Below are positions 11,854 through 21,300 of a DNA stretch of 64,000 bases, piece after piece. This DNA is from an uncultured Actinomycetes bacterium. GTDB lineage: Bacteria; Actinomycetota; Actinomycetes; Actinomycetales; Bifidobacteriaceae. The notes beneath the pieces were generated by a model. The model ran no database searches and was not told the origin of the DNA. It saw nothing but the letters and a program-made list of their open reading frames with translations. Location: positions 90,824 to 154,823 of the forward strand of contig OMWX01000004.1 of NCBI GenBank assembly GCA_900314875.1, in the 5' to 3' direction. Both the position numbers and the translations under genes were made by a program. How positions within the stretch are numbered: position 1 is the stretch's first letter; each line of letters begins with the position of its first letter.

Positions 11854-12569
11854 CGCGCATTCTGATAGTCGAAGACGAACCTTCTTACCGGGAAATTCTC
11901 GTATTTCGTCTCACAAGAGACGGATATGACACGCTGACTGCTCAAACGGGCGAGGAGGCATTGGAAAAATTCGCATTCGGGGATACTGATCTTGTTCTTT
12001 TGGATTTGATGCTTCCAAAAATATCCGGCATGGAAGTATGCAGAAAGATCAGAGAGAAATCAGACGTGCCCATAATAATGCTTACTGCAAAAGGAGCTGA
12101 AAAAGACGTTATATCCGGCTTAGACACGGGCGCGGACGATTATTTAAGCAAGCCTTATTCGTATCATGAGCTTACGGCGAGGATTCGCGCGCTTGTTCGC
12201 AGAAAAGAAAAAAATGACGCTTCTGCGCAGTCGCGCGCGGGACAGAATGATTCTCAGGCGGAAATAAAATGCGCTCATATCTGCATGAAAACGGCCGGGC
12301 ATACGGTTTTCGCAAACGGAGAACAGGTTTTGCTTACAAACAAAGAATTCGCTCTGCTTGAAACGCTTATGAGGAACAAAGGCGATGTGGTAAGCCGCAG
12401 CGTTCTTATAAGCCGGGTCTGGGGGGGTGATTATGTCGGAGATACGAAAACGCTTGACGTTCATATTAAACGCGTTCGAAAGAAGCTGGAAGAAAAGCTG
12501 GGAGAACAGAAATATATTTACACGGTAAGAGGCGTAGGCTACAGATTTGACGAGCCGGAACAGATTTGA
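11850..12569 (+). CDS. regX3: Response regulator, RegX3/PhoB-like (OmpR family)
   Basis: Receiver domain with acidic patch VEDE, phospho-acceptor Asp52 in LLDLMLPK and the conserved Lys in LSKPYS. A winged-helix effector domain follows (KEFALLETLMRNKGDVVSR, TKTLDVHIKRVRKKL, YTVRGVGYRF). The 239 residues are normal. It is coupled to the kinase by a 4-bp overlap and is followed 170 bp later by pstS. A 15-bp direct duplication covers the final codons and stop (12541-12574), so the terminus EPEQI seems to have arisen by slippage. Confidence 0.93.
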   Translation: MTRILIVEDEPSYREILVFRLTRDGYDTLTAQTGEEALEKFAFGDTDLVLLDLMLPKISGMEVCRKIREKSDVPIIMLTAKGAEKDVISGLDTGADDYLSKPYSYHELTARIRALVRRKEKNDASAQSRAGQNDSQAEIKCAHICMKTAGHTVFANGEQVLLTNKEFALLETLMRNKGDVVSRSVLISRVWGGDYVGDTKTLDVHIKRVRKKLEEKLGEQKYIYTVRGVGYRFDEPEQI

Positions 12570-12574
12570 CGAGC
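12541..12574 (+). repeat. 15-bp direct duplication across the regX3 stop codon
   Basis: ACAGATTTGACGAGC occurs at 12541-12555 and 12560-12574. The second copy contains the TGA stop. In the first copy the same bases read as RFDE in another frame. Confidence 0.9.
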
Positions 12575-12739
12575 AGAAGTAAAACGAATTTACCTTTTGT
12601 TCACTTTCGCAACGATTCGGAAAATGAATTTTCTGTAATGTAAAAAATATCGCTGAAAAATCGATTTTTGCTGTTCAGAACGGCAGTCGGAAATCTGTTA
12701 AGCGGCGAGATAAAACAGTTTTACATTGCGGAGGCAAAC

Positions 12740-13912
12740 ATGTCTTGTAAGACATTTTCCCGTATCGCTGCGGCGGCGCTTGCGGCGATTGTGCTTGCGT
12801 CGTCGTGCGCTTGCGGGGATAACAAGAGTTCGGCGGCGCTGTCGGGCGGAGGAATAAAAGACGAATCGCTGCGCGGAGAATTTGCCGGCGCCGGAGCTTC
12901 AACGCAGAAAAGCGCAGTGGAAGTCTGGTCGGCAGGTTTTATGTCATCATATCCGAATGCGAAAATCGCATACGATCCGTCGGGGTCTGGAGCCGGAGTA
13001 AATACGTTTCTCACAGGAGCGACGGTCTGGGCCGGATCAGACAGCGCGATGTCAGACGAGCAGCTTGAAAAGTCAAAAAAAGTCTGCGGAGGAACAAAGG
13101 CATTCCAGGTTCCTGCATACATATCCCCGATTGCCATAATTTACAATCTTGAAGATGCGGGATTAAATTCGTCCGACACGCATATAAACATGAGTTCTCC
13201 CGTTGTTGCAAAAGTTTTTTCAGGAGAAATATCCAAGTGGAATGACGAAGCGATTAAAGCGGAAAATAAGTCAATCGCGGATCGTCTTCCTGATATTGAA
13301 ATTACTCCCGTCTGGCGTTCGGATAAATCGGGAACAGTGAAAAATTTTCAGGACTGGCTTAAACAGACTTCTGAAGGACAGTGGCCGTATCCTGCGGAAG
13401 AAACATGGCCGGCAAAAGCGGGACAGGGAGCCAAGGGAACCGCCGGAGTCATATCCACGATTCATCAGGCTCAAGGCACGATAGGATTCGCAGACGCATC
13501 GCAGGCGGGAAACCTGGGAACGGCTGCCATAAAGGTAGGAAACGATTTTGTGTCATACTCTTCCGAAGCGGCCGCAAAAACGGTTGATTTGTCTCTTGCC
13601 GGAAGCGAAAAAAAGGCGGCAGACAGTCAGACGGCAGGCGAAGAAGCCGCAGAGGATACCGGAATGTCGGTAAAAATTAACCGAAAACCTGATTCCAAAG
13701 AAGCGTATCCTCTTATATTGATCAGCTATATTATCGCATGCCGCACGTATTCGGATTCTTCAAAGGCGAATTTCACAAAAAACTGGTTTGAGCATATTCT
13801 TTCCGAAAAAGGACAGCAGGTTGCGGCGGACAATGCCGGCAGCGCTCCGATATCCGAAGAACTGCGCAAAACGATAATGAAAACCGTTGAATCGATTGAA
13901 ATAACAAACTGA
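12740..13912 (+). CDS. pstS: Phosphate ABC transporter substrate-binding lipoprotein PstS
   Basis: Captures orthophosphate outside the cell and hands it to PstCA. The 390-residue precursor has a lipoprotein signal ending LASSCACGD. Phosphate-binding motifs include GAGAST, YDPSGSGAG and WRSDKSGT. ATG 12740 has GGAGG upstream. The 170-bp gap before it contains GTTCACTTTCG at 12599-12609, which might be half of a regulator site, though this is weak. An acidic Glu/Ala segment (about residues 290-315) interrupts the usual carboxy-terminal domain. First gene of a complete pst operon. Confidence 0.95.
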   Translation: MSCKTFSRIAAAALAAIVLASSCACGDNKSSAALSGGGIKDESLRGEFAGAGASTQKSAVEVWSAGFMSSYPNAKIAYDPSGSGAGVNTFLTGATVWAGSDSAMSDEQLEKSKKVCGGTKAFQVPAYISPIAIIYNLEDAGLNSSDTHINMSSPVVAKVFSGEISKWNDEAIKAENKSIADRLPDIEITPVWRSDKSGTVKNFQDWLKQTSEGQWPYPAEETWPAKAGQGAKGTAGVISTIHQAQGTIGFADASQAGNLGTAAIKVGNDFVSYSSEAAAKTVDLSLAGSEKKAADSQTAGEEAAEDTGMSVKINRKPDSKEAYPLILISYIIACRTYSDSSKANFTKNWFEHILSEKGQQVAADNAGSAPISEELRKTIMKTVESIEITN

Positions 13913-13940
13913 AATATCAGACTGAAACACATTAGGAAAA

Positions 13941-14915
13941 GTGGTGAAATTGGAAAACGGAAAACCTCTAAAAAACAACGCAAAGCCGCGAAAACACAAT
14001 TCGTATGCCGCTGACAGGGCATTTCGCGCAACGGCGGCCGCTGCCGGGGTTCTCATATTGTGCATACTGGCTTCGACGGCTGTGTTTCTGCTCGTAAACG
14101 CCTCTCCGGTATTTTTCTCCGACAAAGCTAAAGTCGAGAAAACGATTATGTCGTTCTCGGGAGGTCAGACATCGAATTTCTTCTCATATGTCGGACCTTT
14201 GGTATTCGGAACGGTTATCGCTTCGGCACTGGCTTTGTGCATAGCTTATTTCGTTGCTGCCGGAATCGCGCTTTTCGTTTCGCATTACGCGCCCAAACCG
14301 CTTGCGCTCGTTCTGAACGGAGTTATCGATCTGCTTGCTTCGATTCCCTCGGTTATATACGGTTTGTGGGGAGGACTGGTGCTGGTTCCGCATATTCATC
14401 CGCTTTGGGAATTTTTCAACAGATACCTGGGCGCAATTCCGCTGTTTTCGGGACCTGTATCGGCTCCTGCGCGAACAATTTCCTCGGTTGCCGTCGTGCT
14501 TGCGGTTATGATTCTTCCGATTATCACTTCGATTGCCAGAGATATTTTCGTGCAGACTCCCAAACTTCAGGAAGAAGCAGCTTTGGCTTTGGGCGCGACA
14601 AAATGGGAATCGATAAAGCTGGCCGTTTTGCCGTTCGGACGCTCCGGACTTGTTTCGGCTTCAATGCTGGGCTTAGGAAGAGCTTTGGGAGAAACTATGG
14701 CGGTACTTATGATTCTGTCTCCGGGTCGCGAATACTCGTTTAAGCTGCTTACTGCTTCTCAGCATCAGACGATTGCCGCAAATATCGCAGCGCAGTTCCC
14801 GGAAGCGGACAGTTTGGGCGCATCGGTGCTGATTGCAACGGGTCTGATACTGTTCGTCATCACATTTGCCGTTAATTTCTTCGCGCGAAAAATCGCCGGA
14901 AGAAAGGTGAAATAA
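13941..14915 (+). CDS. pstC: Phosphate ABC transporter permease PstC
   Basis: Membrane subunit of the phosphate importer. The 324 residues contain about six membrane segments and the permease EAA loop EEAALALGATKWESIKLAVLP that contacts PstB. The start is GTG 13941, 28 bp after pstS, with AGGAAAA upstream. It ends one base before pstA begins. Confidence 0.95.
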   Translation: MVKLENGKPLKNNAKPRKHNSYAADRAFRATAAAAGVLILCILASTAVFLLVNASPVFFSDKAKVEKTIMSFSGGQTSNFFSYVGPLVFGTVIASALALCIAYFVAAGIALFVSHYAPKPLALVLNGVIDLLASIPSVIYGLWGGLVLVPHIHPLWEFFNRYLGAIPLFSGPVSAPARTISSVAVVLAVMILPIITSIARDIFVQTPKLQEEAALALGATKWESIKLAVLPFGRSGLVSASMLGLGRALGETMAVLMILSPGREYSFKLLTASQHQTIAANIAAQFPEADSLGASVLIATGLILFVITFAVNFFARKIAGRKVK

Positions 14916-14916
14916 A

Positions 14917-15930
14917 ATGGCTTCGACATTTACAGAAGCTGTTCGGACGATTGATAAACAGCGTTCGGCAGAAAATGAAAAAATAAAACCCGATTTTGAA
15001 AAACTTGTTCCCAAGCGTTCTTATCTGCGCCGGAGAAAAATGCATGACATTTTTATGCGCTCGCTTGTTTACGCGGCGGCTCTCGCGGCTCTGATTCCGC
15101 TGGCTTCCGTATTGTGGACGGTAGCTTCAAGCGGCATAAAAAGGCTGGACGGATATTTTCTCACTCATAACATGAAAGGCGTTATCGGCGGTCTCTATCC
15201 TTACGGAGGCATTCTGCATGCGGCTGCCGGCACGCTTGAAATAACGCTGGGCGCTGCTGTTATTTCTGTTCCGATCGGAATTATGGCAGCAATTTATCTG
15301 GTTGAATATTCGGCCGGCGGCAAACTGCATAAGGCAATCAGCTTTTTTGTCGATGTGATGAGCGGCATTCCGTCCATAGTGGCGGGTCTGTTCGCATTCT
15401 CGCTGTTTGCATTTCTTTTCGGTCCCGGTTCGGTTTGCGGAATATGCGGTTCGGTCTCTCTTGCGATTCTTATGCTTCCGACGGTCGTAAGAAGCTGCGA
15501 GGAAATGCTGAAAATCGTGCCGAACGATTTGCGCGAAGCCTCCTATGCTTTGGGCGTGACAAAGCAGAGAACGATAACGAAAGTCGTTTTGCGCACCGCG
15601 CTTCCCGGAATCATATCCGGAATTATGCTTGCAATTGCGCGAGTCGTAGGAGAAACAGCACCGCTGCTTATTGCTGCCGGAACAATAGATTCGACGAATT
15701 TCAACCTGTTTTCAGGGCGAATGACAACGCTTCCGGTCTATGTTTACGGCGAATATTCGCAAGGATATGCGACATGTTCCGAACAGATGATGCAGGGGAT
15801 TAATGCCTGCGTGCCGACGATTCGCTCCGAAAGAGCATGGGCGGCCGCGTTGGTTCTGATATTCATAGTGCTGCTTTTGAATATTGCCGGACGAATCATC
15901 GCCAAGATTTTTTCGGTAAGAAAATCATAG
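14917..15930 (+). CDS. pstA: Phosphate ABC transporter permease PstA
   Basis: Second membrane subunit, 337 residues. A cytosolic head of about 45 residues is followed by membrane helices and the EAA loop REASYALGVTKQRTITKVVLR, then GVIGGLYP and GETAPLL segments typical of PstA. It is co-transcribed with pstC; about 90 bp separates it from pstB. Confidence 0.95.
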   Translation: MASTFTEAVRTIDKQRSAENEKIKPDFEKLVPKRSYLRRRKMHDIFMRSLVYAAALAALIPLASVLWTVASSGIKRLDGYFLTHNMKGVIGGLYPYGGILHAAAGTLEITLGAAVISVPIGIMAAIYLVEYSAGGKLHKAISFFVDVMSGIPSIVAGLFAFSLFAFLFGPGSVCGICGSVSLAILMLPTVVRSCEEMLKIVPNDLREASYALGVTKQRTITKVVLRTALPGIISGIMLAIARVVGETAPLLIAAGTIDSTNFNLFSGRMTTLPVYVYGEYSQGYATCSEQMMQGINACVPTIRSERAWAAALVLIFIVLLLNIAGRIIAKIFSVRKS

Positions 15931-16023
15931 CGAAACGAGAAAACAGAACACTGTAAAAATATAGAAAAACAATAAAACCGTTAAAAAACTGAATCCAATC
16001 TCAAAAAGAAAGACAGGAAAAAC

Positions 16024-16803
16024 GTGGGACAGCAAATAGAAGTTAAAGACCTGAACGTTTATTACGGCAAATTCCATGCGGTCGAAAATGTCAATATGAC
16101 AATAGAAGCGAATAAAATCACGGCATTCATCGGGCCGTCGGGATGCGGAAAATCAACTGTTTTGCGCACTCTGAACAGAATGCACGAAATCACTCCCGGC
16201 GCATACTGCACGGGAAAAGTGATGCTTGAAGGCTGCGATTTGTATGCGGACGACACGGATCCTGTGGCCGTGAGGCGCGATGTTGGCATGGTTTTTCAGC
16301 GTCCGAACCCGTTTCCGTCAATGTCTATTCGCGAAAACGTGCTTGCCGGAGTAAAACTGAACAATAAAAAACTTGACAAATCAGACGCAGACGAGCTGGT
16401 CGAATGGGCTTTGCGCGGAGCAAATCTGTGGAATGAAGTCAAAGATCGTCTGGACAGTCCCGGAATCGGCTTGTCCGGCGGTCAGCAGCAGCGTTTGTGC
16501 ATAGCGCGCGCGGTTGCGGTTCATCCTCAGGTTCTGCTTATGGACGAGCCTTGTTCGGCATTGGATCCGATTTCGACGCTGGCGGTTGAGGATCTGATGA
16601 ACGAGCTGAAAAAGGATTATACGATTGTAATCGTCACGCACAATATGCAGCAGGCAGCCCGAGTTTCAGACTATACGGGATTCTTTAATATTCAGGGGGC
16701 GGGGAAGCCGGGGCATCTGGTCGAACTGAACAATACGACAGCGATATTCTCCAATCCCGCAAACAAAGAAACAGAGAATTACATCTCAGGTAGATTCGGA
16801 TAG
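16024..16803 (+). CDS. pstB: Phosphate ABC transporter ATPase PstB
   Basis: Powers phosphate import. Walker [10 protein letters not shown], the PstB-typical LRTLNRMHE after it, Q loop VFQRPNPFP, signature [14 protein letters not shown], Walker [13 protein letters not shown] and H-loop THNMQQA are all present in 259 residues. GTG 16024 is the likely start, with AAAGACAGGAAAA upstream. It closes the operon. No phoU follows; a convergent membrane-protein gene lies 46 bp on. Confidence 0.97.
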   Translation: MGQQIEVKDLNVYYGKFHAVENVNMTIEANKITAFIGPSGCGKSTVLRTLNRMHEITPGAYCTGKVMLEGCDLYADDTDPVAVRRDVGMVFQRPNPFPSMSIRENVLAGVKLNNKKLDKSDADELVEWALRGANLWNEVKDRLDSPGIGLSGGQQQRLCIARAVAVHPQVLLMDEPCSALDPISTLAVEDLMNELKKDYTIVIVTHNMQQAARVSDYTGFFNIQGAGKPGHLVELNNTTAIFSNPANKETENYISGRFG

Positions 16804-16849
16804 GCCTGAGAAAATAAGCGCAGCAGGCCGATTCGGTCAGGCGAAAATC

Positions 16850-17617
16850 TTAGAAAGCAGAGTTCAGGATAAGCATTGCGGTCAGCTCTGCTGCGATAAC
16901 TGCTCCCGAAATCATAAAAGGAGCAATTCCCATGCCCAGACATGCGGACGGGTCTATCGAACCGGGGAAAACCTCGGAAGGCTTGTCCGCATAACTGTCT
17001 GAATAATCATTCGCGTAATTATTTGAATTGTTCAGTTTTTCAGATTCGTTCGATTCGACAGGGAAAGTCCACAGATAAGAAGCCAAAGCCAGCACTGCAG
17101 CCGAAACGGCATACAGGAGAATCAGACAGATAAAAGCCGGCTGTCCGATCAAAACGTCAATCATGTAAGACCGCAGATTTCCCAGCAAACACCATCCTCC
17201 GGCGCACACTGCGCAAAAGCCGCACATTATCATCGTTGAAAGAGAGCGGATTATAAATGTTCTGTCTTTTCTGAACATTTGAAAAGCAAAAGAGCAGACA
17301 ACAAGCGCGCCGAGCGTGATTCCGGCTGCCGCTACCCATTTTTGAACGGTTGAAGCAAACAGACAGGGCATAAAACATGCTGCGGTTGCGAATTTTGCCG
17401 CAATCGGGTTAGGAGTTCTGCGATCGATCGGAAATCGGCATATGAAAATAAGAATCGAAACGAATGCGGCGCAAGTTCCCCACAATTTGAAAAAAGAATC
17501 GCTAAGCGGCAAAAAACAGGGCAAAACCGTTGTTGCTGCCGCTGCAAGCTGTACTGCTGCAATCTGGCGGGCGGACTTTTTTCGTGCCTGGTTCGTCTGT
17601 CGGCGTTTTGCGATCAT
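16850..17617 (-). CDS. Polytopic membrane protein, unrecognised
   Basis: A 255-residue protein with about seven hydrophobic segments and a basic amino terminus (MIAKRRQTNQARKKS). An Asn/Ser/Asp-rich loop near residues 195-220 (NNSNNYANDYSDSYADK) separates the last two helices. ATG at 17617 has GGGAGA upstream; a longer frame to 17719 lacks a good site. It runs opposite to pstB and divergent from the next regulator. Proteins of this kind occur in bifidobacterial genomes without known function; I cannot name a family. Confidence 0.7.
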   Translation of the reverse strand: MIAKRRQTNQARKKSARQIAAVQLAAAATTVLPCFLPLSDSFFKLWGTCAAFVSILIFICRFPIDRRTPNPIAAKFATAACFMPCLFASTVQKWVAAAGITLGALVVCSFAFQMFRKDRTFIIRSLSTMIMCGFCAVCAGGWCLLGNLRSYMIDVLIGQPAFICLILLYAVSAAVLALASYLWTFPVESNESEKLNNSNNYANDYSDSYADKPSEVFPGSIDPSACLGMGIAPFMISGAVIAAELTAMLILNSAF

Positions 17618-17821
17618 ATGTGTCTCCCGGTCGCTGGTTTTAAGCGCACCTTTCTCCGCGCTTTTCTCCGCATAAAAAATGCTTCCTCGTATCTGATGAT
17701 ACGACCGACAGTGTGACAAAAACCCGCCTTTGTGCGTAAAATGGGGTGAACACAGAAGAAAAAGCCGATTAAGAACAGTCGGAAAACGTTGAAAATCGAA
17801 TCAAAGAAGGACACTGGAAAG

Positions 17822-18637
17822 GTGATTGACGTTACACTGATGACCGCTGCGGACGAGCCGGCGAACGTGCTTCCGTCGCTTACTCTGCTGCCGATTAAAG
17901 TCAGCACTGTTCCTTTTGATATTTCGAGTCTGACGAAAATCGCAGACAATTCCATTCTTCTTATCGACGCATGCGAAAATCTTGTCGGAGCAAAAAATTT
18001 CTGCAATATGATTAAAGCTTCAGGGCTTGTTATTCCGATTGTGCTGATTTTGAATGACGGCGGTTTTACGGTTGTCGATTCCGACTGGGAAGTCTGCGAC
18101 ATGATTCTTAAAACGGCAGGACCTGCGGAAATTGACGCCAGACTGCGGATTGTAAACGAAACATGGATTGCGCGGCTGCGAGATTTTCAAAACGGTTCTC
18201 AAAGCGGAGCGGCTGCCGGTTCTTTCGGCGGTTCGCGCGGCGGAACATTCGCAGCTTCGCGCGGCGGGGAAAGCGGCAATTATCAGATGCCGGCAGATTA
18301 TCATTCAAACGAAGATTCGCGCATGATTCGCTGCGGATGCGTCTGTGTTGATACGGAAGGTTATACCGCAACTTTACACGGGAAAACCTTGGATTTGACA
18401 TTCAAAGAATTTGAGCTTTTGAAATATTTCGCTCTTAATCCGGGGCACGTTTTTACCCGTTCTCAGCTGCTGAGGGAAGTCTGGGGATGCGATTATTACG
18501 GAGGCACTCGCACGGTTGACGTTCATATCAGGAGATTGCGCGCGAAATTGGGCAGCGAATACGATTTCATGATAAGCACTGTGCGGAATGTCGGATATCG
18601 ATTCGATGCGGCAGAGTCGGCAGACCCGGCGGAGTAG
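17822..18637 (+). CDS. glnR: GlnR-like winged-helix regulator with atypical receiver
   Basis: OmpR-family DNA-binding protein. The carboxy-terminal half is a canonical winged helix (LDLTFKEFELLKYFALNPGHVFTRSQLLREVWG, TRTVDVHIRRLRAKLG, STVRNVGYRF). The amino-terminal half resembles a receiver (ILLIDACENL, PIVLILND) but no standard phospho-acceptor motif is evident, as in actinobacterial GlnR. A Gly/Ser/Arg-rich linker joins them. The start is uncertain: GTG 17822 has AGAAGG 11 nt upstream, TTG 17789 is the alternative. No partner kinase is adjacent. Nitrogen control is inferred from family resemblance only. Confidence 0.7.
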   Translation: MIDVTLMTAADEPANVLPSLTLLPIKVSTVPFDISSLTKIADNSILLIDACENLVGAKNFCNMIKASGLVIPIVLILNDGGFTVVDSDWEVCDMILKTAGPAEIDARLRIVNETWIARLRDFQNGSQSGAAAGSFGGSRGGTFAASRGGESGNYQMPADYHSNEDSRMIRCGCVCVDTEGYTATLHGKTLDLTFKEFELLKYFALNPGHVFTRSQLLREVWGCDYYGGTRTVDVHIRRLRAKLGSEYDFMISTVRNVGYRFDAAESADPAE

Positions 18638-18647
18638 ACCGAAAAAT

Positions 18648-19346
18648 ATGAGCGACACAAACAGCTGCAAAAATGAAACTTGCGCTGCGAAACCCGAAGA
18701 AGAGATTTTGCGCGAATATAAGGTTCTTAAACAGATGTTTCCGAACCCCGAATGTCCGCTGAAATACCGCAATCCGTTCGAATTGCTCATTGCCGCAATG
18801 CTTTCTGCTCAGACAACCGATAAGCGCGTAAATCTTGTCGCTGAAAAGCTTTTCAGAATGTATCCCGACGCTTATTCGATGTCGAAAGCCGATGTTTCCG
18901 ATATTGCCGAATGCATTTATTCTCTCGGATTTTGGCGGATGAAAGCCGCTCGCTGCATTGATATTTCACAGCAGCTGGTTTCGCGTTTTTCAGGGCGTGT
19001 TCCGAATACTCTCGAAGAGCTTGCCGGTCTTCCCGGCGTCGGACGCAAAACCGCGAACGTTGTTTTGGGCAATGCGTTCGGCATTCCCGGTTTTCCTGTC
19101 GATACGCATGTTATTCGCGTAACCGGGCGGCTGAGGTGGAGAGCGCGTAAACCGCGCAAAAATGATGATGAAAACGCCGTAAGGATTGAAAAAGAACTGA
19201 CCTGCGTGTTTAAGCCTGAAGAATGGGCGGTCGCATCGCACAGAATTATTCTGTTCGGGCGGAATGTTTGCGAAGCGCGCAATCCTAAATGCGAATCATG
19301 CGCTCTGAAAGCTTGCTGTCCGCATTTTTTGCGCGGTTCGGATTAA
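18648..19346 (+). CDS. nth: Endonuclease III (DNA glycosylase/AP lyase)
   Basis: Base-excision repair of oxidised pyrimidines. Helix-hairpin-helix LPGVGRKTANVVLG carries the catalytic Lys, VDTHVIRV the catalytic Asp, and the carboxy-terminal C-x6-C-x2-C-x5-C pattern binds the 4Fe-4S cluster. There are 232 residues. ATG 18648 lies 11 bp after the preceding stop, without a strong ribosome-binding site, so coupling to the upstream regulator is likely. A small insertion (WRARKPRKNDDEN) follows the Asp strand. Confidence 0.95.
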   Translation: MSDTNSCKNETCAAKPEEEILREYKVLKQMFPNPECPLKYRNPFELLIAAMLSAQTTDKRVNLVAEKLFRMYPDAYSMSKADVSDIAECIYSLGFWRMKAARCIDISQQLVSRFSGRVPNTLEELAGLPGVGRKTANVVLGNAFGIPGFPVDTHVIRVTGRLRWRARKPRKNDDENAVRIEKELTCVFKPEEWAVASHRIILFGRNVCEARNPKCESCALKACCPHFLRGSD

Positions 19347-19385
19347 GTTTCGGCTTATTTTTCAGCGCAGATTCCCTCCGGCGAC

Positions 19386-19391
19386 TATACT
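19386..19391 (+). promoter_or_regulatory. -10 element for a leaderless transcript
   Basis: TATACT at 19386-19391 lies 7 nt before ATG 19399, with no Shine-Dalgarno sequence between them. Confidence 0.6.
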
Positions 19392-19398
19392 TGCCAAA

Positions 19399-21210
19399 AT
19401 GAGAGAAGACGATAAATCCGATTTTAATGATTCCGAGCGCGGTTCCGGTTTGTATGATGCGCATTTGTACGGTTCCGGTCAAAGCGGTTCAGGTCAAAGC
19501 GGTTCAGGTCAATACGACTCTGACCGAAGCAATAATAACCTGTACGATTTCGAGCAGGGCAGCGGTCGGCCGGGCAACGGTCTTCGCGATGGCAATTTAC
19601 GCAACGGCGATCGGCGGGACAGTCGGCATAGCAGTCAGCAGGGCGGGAGTCCCCATAACGGCAGCCGTCGCAGAGGGCATGCTGCCTCAAAAAACTCGGC
19701 TTTCGCGAGAACAGGCATATTTATCGCTGTTTTCGTAATTTTATGCATTGTCGGATATTTTGTTTTTCTCTCGCCGGATTCAAAATTTTCGCTTCAAAAA
19801 GCTCAAAACGCCAAAAACCGCACGCAGGCGACTCTCTCTCTTATGTCTGCTCCCGCTTCGGCTGATATTCGCACAGATCCCGGACGCGCGACTGAGCAGA
19901 TTCTGCTTGACAACGTGTACGAAACGCTTGTCGGGCGCGACGAAAACAACAAGCCGGCCGCAGGGATTGCAAAATCTTGGGAAATCAGTGCAGACGGGCT
20001 TGCGTATTCTTTTCATCTGAACGAAAACATGTGTTTTTCGTCGGGTCGGCGCATGGAAGCTTCCGATGTTGTGCAATCGATACATCAGATTACGCAAAAT
20101 GCCTGGCAGGGCAGCGAAAATCTGGAAAATCTGGCTTCTGTCGAAAATCCTGACCCGAATACTGTTGAGATAAATCTTTACAAACCCAATCCGCAGCTGC
20201 TCTGGTTTTTGTCGGGCAGAGCGGGGATTGTCTATGATTTGCAGTCCGATTGCGATTATTCTTCGTCTGCGGCGGGATCCGGCCCGTATAAATTGACGCT
20301 CTGGCAAAGCGGCTCCGGCGCGACTTTTGAATTCAATGAGAATTATTACGGCAAAAAACCGGCTGTCGAAAAGATTGCAGTCAAATATTCTCCCGACGAG
20401 AACACTGCGATTGAAGAGCTGAAAAACGGGACTGTCGATGCGATTATAGGGCTTGAACAGCAAGCTCGAAGCGCGGTCGAAGCTGTTGAAAATGCTGCGG
20501 TTTACGAGACGGCAAGCTGCGATAAGGTTGCTCTGGCATTCAATAATAATGAGGCCTCGCTTATGAGCGATCAGAAATACAGGCTCGGATTTCAGTATCT
20601 GACCGACCGTCACAGCGTTTTGCAGGCTCTGTCTTTAAGTCCGGAAAGCGCGCTGACCGGTCCTGTCGCGCCGCTTGACCCCGGGTATGAGGATTTGGGA
20701 TCTTTGTACGGATACGACTATCAGGCCGGGCGTTCTCAGATAGGCAGATACGTGTCAAAACGGCTTAAACTGGTCTATCCTGCGGCTTTGGGAGGTCAAA
20801 TCGGGCAGGCTGTTTCAAAGATGTTTGCGCAGTCCGGAATTATCGTCGATTCTGAGCCGGTAAGCAATGAAGAATATGCGAGTCGGGTTCTTTCGGCGCA
20901 TAATTTCGATATAACGATTGTCGAATTTGACGGCGGTCATGATTTGGGCATCATTGCCGATCCTTCCTCGGTTGTGCAATATGATTCGCCCGCCGCTCAG
21001 GAAGAATGGCAGAAAGCCCGCTATGCTCCTTCTGAAGCCGAATATGAGGTTTATGCGAAAAATCTGGCGCGCATTATTAAGGATGATTCGGCGTATTCCT
21101 GGCTTTATGCGCGCAGGCCTCTTGTCGCTGCGGCAAAAAACATTAAAGGTCTTCCCCGGACAATGGCTGCTTCCAAAGTTCCTTTTGCAAACATCGAAAA
21201 GCAGATATAA
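19399..21210 (+). CDS. Membrane-anchored peptide/nickel-type solute-binding protein (SBP_bac_5)
   Basis: A family-5 extracellular binding protein of 603 residues. Instead of a lipobox it has a cytosolic head of about 105 residues rich in Gly, Ser, Asp and Asn (with GSGQS repeats from 15-bp DNA repeats), then one membrane helix (TGIFIAVFVILCIVGYFVFL). The binding domain begins near residue 140: PGRATEQILLDNVYETLVG, then FHLNENMCFSSGRRMEASDVV and GSGPYKLTLW. No permease or ATPase is nearby, so it either serves a distant transporter or has another role. The same gene stands before valS in bifidobacteria as far as I recall. Confidence 0.85.
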   Translation: MREDDKSDFNDSERGSGLYDAHLYGSGQSGSGQSGSGQYDSDRSNNNLYDFEQGSGRPGNGLRDGNLRNGDRRDSRHSSQQGGSPHNGSRRRGHAASKNSAFARTGIFIAVFVILCIVGYFVFLSPDSKFSLQKAQNAKNRTQATLSLMSAPASADIRTDPGRATEQILLDNVYETLVGRDENNKPAAGIAKSWEISADGLAYSFHLNENMCFSSGRRMEASDVVQSIHQITQNAWQGSENLENLASVENPDPNTVEINLYKPNPQLLWFLSGRAGIVYDLQSDCDYSSSAAGSGPYKLTLWQSGSGATFEFNENYYGKKPAVEKIAVKYSPDENTAIEELKNGTVDAIIGLEQQARSAVEAVENAAVYETASCDKVALAFNNNEASLMSDQKYRLGFQYLTDRHSVLQALSLSPESALTGPVAPLDPGYEDLGSLYGYDYQAGRSQIGRYVSKRLKLVYPAALGGQIGQAVSKMFAQSGIIVDSEPVSNEEYASRVLSAHNFDITIVEFDGGHDLGIIADPSSVVQYDSPAAQEEWQKARYAPSEAEYEVYAKNLARIIKDDSAYSWLYARRPLVAAAKNIKGLPRTMAASKVPFANIEKQI

Positions 21211-21288
21211 GCATATGCGGCAAATATGAAGAATAACGATTTAAACCGCTGAATATGCTGATTTTGCGAAAATGTCTTCTGCAATCCA

Positions 21289-21294
21289 TAGACT
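21289..21294 (+). promoter_or_regulatory. -10 element for a leaderless valS transcript
   Basis: TAGACT at 21289-21294 lies 6 nt before the valS ATG, with TTGCGA at 21264-21269 as a weak -35 (19-bp spacer). Confidence 0.6.
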
Positions 21295-21300
21295 TGCCCT

